Part shown: one piece after another, positions 56,029 through 64,000 of the stretch | Numbering within the stretch: the first letter of the stretch is position 1 | Layout: each line of letters opens with the position of its first letter | Assembly: GCA_036346275.1 (NCBI GenBank) | Contig: CM070725.1 | Coordinates: 34,906,104-34,970,103 of the forward strand | Direction: 5' to 3' | Origin: Otatea glauca | Taxonomy: Eukaryota; Streptophyta; Magnoliopsida; Poales; Poaceae | DNA: 64,000 bases | Notes under the pieces: generated by a model | Databases searched by the model: none | The model's input: only the letters and a program-made list of their open reading frames with translations | Told to the model about the DNA's origin: nothing | Made by a program: the position numbers and the translations under genes

Positions 56029-59000
56029 ATGGACCGAAGGTGGATATATGACACGGACCGTTGCGGCGCAGAGTTCTTTAATGGTGTTACATATTTTGTA
56101 AAAACGGCTGTGGCGCACAAGTCGAAGAATCTGTCGAACTATATGTGTTGTCCATGCGTTGATTGCAAAAACGAGAAGTTGTTTTCTACCATAGAGTCGA
56201 TACGTGCACACTTACTTCGAAGGGGTTTCAAGGCTGGCTATTCCTGTTGGACCGAGAACGGTGAAGATGAGATTGTGCATGAAGGGCAACATATTGGTGA
56301 AGATGACGGAGACAACGATATGATGGTGGTCGAAGATACGTTTGTCGATAGCCACGATGACGACCTGGATCAAATGTTGCGTGATGGGGAGGGGAACTTC
56401 ACGAGTGAAAGAGAGTTTGAAAAGTTTCAGCGTATGGTAGAGGACTCCACAACACCATTGTACCCTGGCTGCAAAGAGTAGCAAAAAAACTGCATACCGT
56501 GCTTACACTACTGCAGTTGGAGGCAAGCAATGGTTGGTTCGATAAGAGCTTCATTGAGCTCTTATGTCTCTTGGGGGACTTGCTTCCAGAGGGTAACGTG
56601 TTGCCTACATCTACGTACCAGGCCAAGCAGGTTGTCTGTCCATTGGGACTAGAAGTACAAAAAATACACGCATGTCCAAACGATTGCATGTTGTATCGCA
56701 ATGAGTTTGCAGACTTGGATGCCTGTGCTGTTTGCAAAGCAAAGCGGTATAAAGGCAACGATGATATCCATAACGACGATGTCGAGGTGTAGTATAAGAA
56801 GAAGAGATCCCCCCATAAGGTGGTGTGGTATTTCCCTATAATCCCCCGTCCGAAGCAATTGTTTGCGAACAAAAGGCATGCCCAATGCTACGATGGCACG
56901 CCGAAGAGCGTAAGAAGGATGGAATGCTTAGGCACCCTGCTGATTCTGTGTAATGGAGGAACATCGACAGAAAATATAAGAAGCACTTTGCATATGATGT
57001 GAGGAATATAAGGCTCGGGTTGAGTACGGATGGGATGAATCCTTTCGGCAATATGAGTAGCCATGACAGTACTTGGCCGGTGACTCCATGTATCTACAAC
57101 CTTCCTCCTTGGCTTTGTATGAAGCGGAAGTACATTATGATGCCACTACTGATCTAAGGGCCCAGGCAACCTAGCAACGATATCGATGTGTACCTCAAAC
57201 CATTGGTTGAAGATCTTCTAATATTGTGGAACAATGGAGTACGGGTATGGGATGAGTACAAAAGAGAGAACTTTATCCTACGCGCATTGTTGTTCGTAAC
57301 CATTAATGATTACCCTGCCCTTGGTAAGATGTCAGGACAGACGACAAAAGGGTTCAACGGATGCGTCCAGTGCTTGGATGATACAGCTAGCCGGTGGCTG
57401 AAGAACTATCGAAAAATGGCCTACATGCGACATCGTAGGTTCCTTCGTAAGGATCACTCATACCGCAATAATAAGAGAGCCTTTGACGGGACAAAGGAGA
57501 CTGCCTTAGCTCCGAAAAATTGCACTGGGAAACAGATATTTGCGGCCGTAAAGGATCTTCATATTATTCATGGAAAGGGAGCCGACAGTACATCTATCCC
57601 GAGTTCCCGTGACAAGACTCCTTTGTGGAAAAAGAGATCAGTATTTTGGGTCCTACCGTACTGGCAAAACTTGGAAGTTCGACACACAATCGACGTCATG
57701 CACATAGAGAAGAACGTGTGCGATAGCTTGTTTGGTATATTACTGGATATACCTAGCAAAACAAAAGATACCCTCCACGCACGGATGGACCTTGAAGATA
57801 TGAAACTCAGAAAGGAGCTGCATCACGAAGACATGGATACAGGCAAAAAGTACCTTCCCGCAGCCTGCTACACTCTGAGCAAGAAAGAAAAAATTAGCGT
57901 GTGTGAATGCTTGCACGGAGTGAAAGTTCCATCTGGTTACTCTGCCAACATAAAGAGACTAGTCTCAATGAAATACTTAAAATTAATTGGTATGAAGTCT
58001 CACGATTGCCACGTGATGATGACACAGATGCTTTCAATTGCAATTAGGGGTGTTATGCTAGAGAAAGTCCGAGACCCAATTATAAAGTTGTGTTCATTCT
58101 TCAACGCGATTTCACAAAAGGCCATTGATTCATTGAAACTGGATAAGCTGCAGGAAGACGTGGTCCACACTCTGTGCAGGCTCGAGATGTGTTTCCCTCT
58201 ATCTTTTTTTGATATTATTGTCCATCTCATTGTTCACATTGTGAAAGAGATACGGATTTTTGGTCCCGTGTTTCTACATCAGATGTACCCTTTTGAGAGG
58301 TTCATGGGGGTTATAAAGAAATATGTTCATAACCGACATCGGCCGAAAGGCTGCATTGCAGATGGTTGGGGAACCGAGGAGGTTATTGAGTTCTGCGTCG
58401 ATTATATGGATCTTAAACCGATTGGTGTGCCTATATCTCGGCATGAGGGGAGGCTACAGGGAAAAGGGACACTGGGCGAGAAATCACTCGTACAAACAAT
58501 CTAGCTTCGTTCACACAAGCACATTTCGCAGTTTTGGGACAATCAGTTGTGGTGGCCCCGTATGTCAACATGCACAAGAGCATGCTATCCAGAACAAACC
58601 CAACGAAGTCAGAGGGTTGGATCGTGAGAGAGCATAGAGATAACTTCGGCGATTTGTTGCGTAGGCACATGATGTATATGGAGACAGAGTGCGCTCAGTT
58701 GAAAGTGTTGTCTTAGGGACCGTCATCTACAATTCGGACATTCCAAGGGTACGACATAAATGGTTTTACATTTTATACAAGAGCACAAGGTAAGAAGAGC
58801 ACGAACCAAAACAGCGGTATCCGTACAGACGCCTATGACAGCAATGAAAATAGGCAAAGCTACTACGGATTCATAGAAGAGATTTGGGAGCTTGACTATG
58901 GACCTTTGAAGGTCCCTCTCTTTCGGTGCCAATGGGTCAGACTTCCAGGGGGTGTTAACATCGACAAGTACGGTATCACTACCGTGGACCTCAAACTCAT

Positions 59001-59265
59001 CGGATACAGGGAAGAACCATTCGTACTTGCTAATTCTGTTACACAAATCTTCTTTGTAACTGACCCGGCTAACAAGGAATGTCATGTGGTTATTCAAGGA
59101 AAAAGAAGGATTGTCGGAGTTCAGAATGTTGTCGACGGGGAAGAATACAACCAGTTCGATGAGCTTCCTCCTTTCGGAGAGGACGTTGAACTAAGTTTCA
59201 TGGAAGAGAGTGAGGAACCTACGTACGTATGTCGCGATCATAACGAAGGTCGGATCGTAGCTTAG
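56029..59265 (+). pseudogene. CACTA B TNP2-type transposase (broken)
   Basis: ATG directly after a splice acceptor. The N-terminal transposase-associated domain (MDRRWIYDTDRCGAEFFNGV, MCCPCVDCKNEK) is open to a TAG at 56479-56481. The frame shifts in an A run (about 56485), again near 56885, and near 58500. Further in-frame stops are at 56790, 56951, 57155 and 58714. The central 57188-58504 is fully open (438 codons): the TNP2 core with RHTIDVMHIEKNVCDSLFGI and the DUF4218-like FLHQMYPFERFMGVIKKYVH. The C-terminal DUF4216-like part (GYDINGFTFYT, PLFRCQWVRLPGGVNIDK, EEPFVLANSVTQIFFVTDP) ends at 59265. Nearly every domain is present, but the gene cannot make a full protein. Confidence 0.9.
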
Positions 59266-59386
59266 TTGTTCAAATTAAAGATATGCTTTCTTTTGTACGA
59301 ACAACATGATTTTTTTCTCTTGTGTAACAATTAATGTATTATATGAGGTAATGGATTTGACTGCATTTGTGTGAATTGTTACAAGT

Positions 59387-59430
59387 AATTAAATCAAACA
59401 TGACATAAGCATATAATTGCAAATAACAAT
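59387..59430 (-). repeat. Right arm of the inverted repeat flanking TNP2 in CACTA B
   Basis: The reverse complement of 55977-56020. Weaker inverted similarity to the 107-bp tandem unit continues to about 59510 (ttattatttcaaaattt matches aaattttgaaataataa at 55463). Confidence 0.88.
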
Positions 59431-59726
59431 TTAATTGTAAGTAATTAGGATATATTTTGACTATATCCATCTAATTTTTTTTATTATTTCAAAATTTGAA
59501 ATTTGTAAGCCTTAATATGAATTTTTTAACCACTATTTGATTTATGAAATATTAAAACAGTGAGCAATTTGGTTTTTCTGAATTTTAGAACTTAGCCAAA
59601 ATTAGGGGAAAATATTTATATAACATATTATATGTCCTGTAGTATGCCTCCAAAAATTTTCAGATTATTTGGATCAAATTTGACATTATTTCGTCAATAT
59701 TTGAAATGAAATAAACTGAAGGTTCC

Positions 59727-60110
59727 ACTGTATATATCACTGTCGGCTCTCTTTAATCCCGATAGTGATACTTCGTACTACTACCGGGTCACAAAGAGAG
59801 CCGACAGTGATAGTGGATTATCACTGCCGGTTCTACTAAAACCCGGCAGTAATAAGAAGTATCACTGCCGAGTTTAAAGAGAGCCAGCAGTGATAGTGGC
59901 TTATCACTGCCGGTTCTACTAACACCCGGTAGTAATACTAAGTATCACTGCTGGGGTTAAAGAGAGTCGGCAGTGATAGTGTCCTTCGTATCACTGCCGG
60001 GTGTTAGTAGAACCGGCAGTGATAAGCAACTATCACTGTCGGCTCTCTTTGTGACCCGACAGTGATATTATGTCACTACCGGTTCTTTTGGGACCCGGCA
60101 GTGATAGTGC
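59727..60110. repeat. Internal palindromic array between the two genes of CACTA B
   Basis: About a dozen units of tatcactgccggttctac...acccggcagtgata, the same core as the left array, in alternating orientation. No CACTA terminus accompanies it. It stops 5 bp before a TATA box. Confidence 0.9.
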
Positions 60111-60114
60111 ACCC

Positions 60115-60124
60115 CTATAAATAT
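60115..60124 (+). promoter_or_regulatory. TATA box of the second CACTA B gene
   Basis: CTATAAATAT immediately after the internal array, followed by a last partial array unit (cactgccg) and a C-rich leader. This is the clearest evidence that the internal array is the upstream promoter region of the second gene. Confidence 0.75.
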
Positions 60125-60129
60125 CACTG

Positions 60130-60412
60130 CCGCGCCCAACCCAATCTCTCTCCTGTCACTTGCATTTTCGCCACTTTTCACCTCTCGAGTCCCGACCTCC
60201 ACGCCTTCGGCCGCCTGGAGCCTCCCCGTCACCGCCTCGGGCCTCCCCGCCGTCACCTGCGCGTCCGTGCCGCCTGGAACCTCCCCGCCGCCACCTTCAC
60301 CTGCGCAACCTCGCCTGCATCGCGCCTCCCCGTCGCCGGCTCGGGCCTTCCCGCACTTGCCGCCATCGCATCCCTTCGCCTTCGTCGCCGCCGTCTCATC
60401 CGCACTGAGGTG
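60130..60412 (+). other. C-rich first leader exon of the second CACTA B gene
   Basis: Very C-rich sequence with tandem gcctggagcctcccc-like units, ending in a splice donor (cactgag then GTGAGG at about 60410). Corresponds to 29130-29530 in element A. Frames inside are Pro/Arg-rich artefacts. Confidence 0.65.
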
Positions 60413-62480
60413 AGGAAGTTCTCAACCCGGATTTAACTTCGTTGCTTGTGTAACCCGGCTTGAGTTGTTCGGTGGTGCTTGACCGGTATGCTCTAGGGTT
60501 TGAGGTTGCTCGAGCTTGTCTTGCGCTAGATGTTGGATTGTGCTTGAATCGGATAGTTTTTGTCTGAGCTTGTCTTGCAAGGCTCTAGGCTCTAGGGTTT
60601 GAGGTTGCCCGAGCTTGTCTTGCGGTGGCTATTGGATTGTGCTTGAAATCTAAGCTTTAGAGCATGGATTGTGCTGGAATCGGACAGTTTGTCAGTTGGG
60701 GATTCATCTTGTGAGGCTGACACTTGCTTGGAAACTCGATTGGCTCCAAAACAATAGGAGCTTTTCTTAATATTCTCCATTGGACCATGAAAGAGGTGAC
60801 AATTTGGGAATTATGTATGGGAGCCTGCCATTTGCAAACTCTGCCGTGTTGCCTTTTCGTTGCTCGATGATGATAACGGGTGAAAAATGATCATAACAGT
60901 TAAATTTGCGATTTTGGCCTCGAACAGGTAGACTTGCATGCTAATAAGTCTTTCCGTTGCTCAATTATGATAACCTGTCACCCTAATACCCTATACATGC
61001 CCTTATATATGTTTTATTGTTTAGCACCTATCAGCATTGCTTTGTTGCTTTTGAATGATAACCTGTTAGCCTGCTATTGAATGCTGTTGTCGGTTCGGTT
61101 GTACTGACTTCACTATATTAATCTGAATAGATGCTAATCAGGTTGCATACTGATATGAGGTTAATCTGTTCACTAAGATTCTATTATAACAGTGCATTCA
61201 ATTATCAATTCTTTGTTTTGCATGTTAAGGTGGTAAGGGTTCGAGGCCTAATTCACTGAATTAATTTGTTTAGCCCATTTGTGATTGAGGTTGAAGATTC
61301 AAATCTTCAATCAAACCCTAAATCTGAGAGCACCATAAAAAAATTCACGTCAATTATGTTATTTTTATCATATTGTTATTTGGGATTAGAAATAGATTCT
61401 TATTCATTCTTCATCGAAAGGTGTATATGTGTATGTATCCTCGAAAGATGTATGTGTAATTATCCTCAAAAGATGTATGTGTACGTATCCTCCAAAGAAG
61501 TATGTGTATGTATCCTCTAAAGGTGTGTATGTGTATGTATCCTCGAAAGATGTATGTATGTATCCTTGAAAGATGTATTTTGTGCTCTACACTTGTTATG
61601 TATTTGTTGTTGAATTGACATCACGAAATTCCCTTGCTTAATGGTAATCTACATGAAAACAATCTCGAATAAGATGTACATGTTTATATATCCTGTATGT
61701 GTATATATCATATGTATGTGTATGTGTATATTTGTGTTCATGGTAAAATTATTATGGAGCATGCAGATTCAAAAAAAAAAGATCAGAAAGTATGTGTATG
61801 TGTCCTTCAAAGATGTATGTGTATGAAGATCAAAAAGTATATATATGTGTACAAGTTCTTTAAAGAAGTATGTGTATGTGTCCTTCAAAGATGTATGTGT
61901 ATGAAGATCAAAAAGTATATATATGTGTACAAGTTCTTTAAAGAAGTATGTGTATGTGTCCTTCAAAGATGTATGTGTATGAAGATAAAAAAGTATATAT
62001 ATGTGTACAAGTTCTTTAAAGATGTACGTGTATGTGTCCTTCAAAGATTTATGTGTATGAAGATCAAAAAGTATATATATGTGTACAAGTTCTTTAAAGA
62101 TGTACGTGTATTTATTTCATTTCTTAGAATTTGTGGTGCAATTGAAATTGAGAAAGACAGGAAAGAAAATAACTTAGGTCGATCTGCTACTGCCTCTAAG
62201 TTTAAGCCTTAATGAGAATCCATATTAAGGTTTAATGATACTCTATATGAAAACAATCTCGAATTAGTGCAAAATATCACGGGACTAACTTTAAAACACT
62301 CGAAGGGATATATATACTAGCATAGTCTATAAAAGGATCGTAATTAGAACTAGTTTTGCATCTGAATACGTACGCTCATATGATTTTACATCTATGTTCA
62401 TTCGTTATGTTAAGCTTCATTTGTACGTGTGTTTCAAAAATGACCTTGCTAATTTGAAATTTTCGACAAACTTGCTAGGA
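60413..62480 (+). other. Leader intron(s) of the second CACTA B gene
   Basis: No gene. Contains a ~100-bp duplication (ctctagggtttgaggttg at about 60492 and 60592) and the tatgtgtatg-rich repeats at 61420-61580 and 61787-62110. Unlike element A, no long hairpin cassette was found here. Confidence 0.55.
61787..62110. repeat. 78-bp tandem repeats in the leader intron of CACTA B
   Basis: Four units, with tgtccttcaaagat at 61801, 61879 and 61957 and tgtccttcaaagatt at 62035, each containing gaagatcaaaaagtatatat. Because 78 is a multiple of 3, one frame stays open and gives a 26-residue Cys/Lys/Tyr-rich repeat (61697-62212), which I regard as an artefact. Confidence 0.9.
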
Positions 62481-64000
62481 ATGGCCTCTGACAAAGGACA
62501 AGTACCGGCGGGAGTTGGATCCTCAAATATGGACGAAGGAGGAATGGGTAGCCTGAACCATAGTCCAACGTCGTACCTGAAATTGCAGGATCCTGTCATG
62601 GACCAACCTGACGTCAATAACGAATGCGAGGTAAAGTTTAAGTGTACTGTGATTCTCAAAACATTGTTGGCCCAGACGACTCATGAGAAGATCAAATTGC
62701 AGGCTCAGACATCTGATCAACGAAGACAGCGCGCAAGTCGTAGTCCAAACAAGATGCCTAAGGAACTTTTTAACATAGTGGAACTCTCGGCAGTCGGGGA
62801 ACCTGCTCTACCCGAGTCATCGTTGTGGCCGTACAGGACATCATGTGGTGTTCTTGCTAGGGATGACGTGCCCATCAGCTACAGATCATGGATTGGCCGC
62901 CAAGGTGACCCATGGGTGGTTCCCAATGACCTGAAGAACTCATTGTGGGACAAGCTAAAACAAGTGTTCCAATTCCCCCAAGGGACCGAGCTGATTGCAA
63001 AGAAACGTGCACTATCCATCATGTGCACAGCGTGAAAGAATTGGAAGACGGCACTAAATAAGAACTATGTGAAGAAGAATGAAACGCCGAATTTTGACAC
63101 GTACCCAAAGTTAAGAGAGTTCTGGGAGGACTTTGTGGCGTACAAGAGGCCTGACGAAGCGCAGATAGTAAGTCAAAGGAACAAGGCAAACACGGATAAG
63201 AATATTCACCCTCACACACTAGGAACAGGAGGGTACGTGAAGAAAATATCAGCATGGGATCGGACCAAAGAAGAACTAACCCGCAAGGGTGTCATTCCTG
63301 CGACGGCTGTCTTGAGCGAACGATCGAAGCACTGGTTGCTTGGGAGGGGTGCTTCTATCTCCGATGATGGCAGCTTAAGCTTCAGAAGCGATAGAGAGCA
63401 GGAAGTGTCACGTAGAATCACGGATGCTCACATGCAGTCTTCCCAAGGATCTTTCAGGCCAAGAAGGGAGAATGACGAGCTAACCGTAGCCCTGGGTAAC
63501 AAGGAGCATCCAGGTCGCACCCGAGGAGTTGGTTTGGTGCCGTGGAAAGAAGCCTTCCCAGCAGACGCATGGTTGTACAAGCGCCCGAAGAAACTAAGAG
63601 AAGATCAACTGGACCGTCAAATAAAAGATGCTGTGGCGAGAGCGTTAGAGGAACAGAGAGCGGAACTAGATAAGGTTGTGGAGAAAGCAATACAGAAAGC
63701 TCTCAGCTCACGACCGCCGCCTGGAGAAATCCCTGAGCTCATCAGTCCTGTGCGCGTCCACAGGATTCCCGAAGAGCACGGACTTCATTTTCCTCTGGAT
63801 GACATCAAAGAACCGACACCGTGCAAGCTACATTTGTCTGCACATGGCATTACAATCAAGGTGGCTGAGGGCAGGGCTTGGCCATGCCAGGAATCGCATG
63901 TTTTGCACTGTCGCCCGATACCGCAGGGATTCGCCAGGGTCGAAGTGGACAGTGTAGTCCGCCAATACCGTAAAATGGAGGTAGAGATCCCTGGAGAGGA
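62481..64000 (+). pseudogene. CACTA B second gene, N-terminal part (Transposase_24 type; continues past the window)
   Basis: ATG 62481 follows an acceptor-like ttgctag. The frame reads MASDKGQVPAGVGSS, a spacer, then PYRTSCGVLARDDVPISYRS and DPWVVPNDLKNSLWDKLKQV. The family's NW-NYVKK, LGTGGYVKK and Arg-rich segments follow, then a Glu/Arg/Ala helix (RQIKDAVARALEEQRAELDK) and EPTPCKLHLSAHG. The order agrees with the element A gene, where exon 3 has the corresponding NCQLTLTKDG. One in-frame TGA at 63033-63035 replaces a Trp expected in the -KNWK- block; otherwise the 1520 nt are open to the window edge. The Ulp1-like end expected from element A would lie beyond 64000. Confidence 0.8.

Larger units (their letters stand above)
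54549..64000 (+). mobile_element. CACTA element B (left end and both genes; right end outside the window)
   Basis: Starts CACTACTACAGAA (54549-54561), preceded by ttt as the putative 3-bp target. It repeats the layout of element A: subterminal array, leader, TNP2-type gene, internal array, C-rich leader, second gene. Its repeat core is different (atcactgccggttc) and the coding sequence differs from A, so it is a distinct subfamily. It is in the same orientation as A. It is less decayed: the second gene has only one stop in the 1.5 kb visible. Confidence 0.87.

Noticed and set aside
61697..62212. 171-codon open frame encoding a 26-residue Cys/Lys/Tyr repeat
   Set aside because: It is a translation of a 78-bp AT-rich tandem repeat in a probable intron. 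The frame stays open only because 78 is divisible by three.

Overview
The window is a piece of a grass (Poaceae) nuclear chromosome. It contains one intact host gene, a spliced five-exon cytochrome P450 of the cytokinin trans-hydroxylase type (CYP735A-like) at 6925-9240. Nearly everything else is nested transposable elements: LTR retrotransposons primed by tRNA-iMet, CACTA elements with CACTACTACAGAA termini, a LINE tail and an hAT-type element. The long solo LTRs, the Tat-type Gypsy element with an antisense extra gene, and the TNP2-type CACTA transposases are all typical of grasses. No species call is made.

Layout: 46-1388 is a Copia-like solo LTR. 1793-2533 is an inverted-repeat-bounded GC-rich insert. 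2545-6624 is a long Gypsy-type solo LTR carrying a 5'-truncated LINE (3793-5076). 6840-9240 is the P450 with a TATA box. From about 9840 to 54548 an old minus-strand Gypsy element appears to have been split by later insertions: a gag-only Copia element (10239-17281, 5-bp duplication acatc), a 29-kb CACTA element A (18085-47452, 3-bp duplication act), and a Copia-like LTR region (about 48523-52678) that itself carries a Gypsy fragment and an hAT element (51014-52098, 8-bp duplication cttggcga). The integrase remnant of the old Gypsy element survives at about 53540-54540. CACTA element B begins at 54549 and runs off the right edge.

CACTA A holds a TNP2-type transposase pseudogene (19706-27533) interrupted by a 4.6-kb solo LTR (20268-24856). 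It also holds a second gene of Transposase_24 plus Ulp1-like protease type (31342-46606), interrupted exactly at a splice acceptor by a 12-kb minus-strand Tat-type Gypsy element (34252-46294). The Tat element contains a 100-N assembly gap where its integrase should be.

The most interesting structure is in the two CACTA elements. Each of their two genes is preceded by its own array of short palindromic repeats and a leader, so a third, internal array sits between the genes. In element A both leaders also carry the same ~370-bp cassette, which folds into a ~210-nt hairpin. The two copies differ by at least one paired, compensatory change. This suggests a duplicated control module, or a dsRNA/small-RNA-forming leader, shared by both genes. 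All identities and pairings were judged by eye; no alignment or folding program was run.
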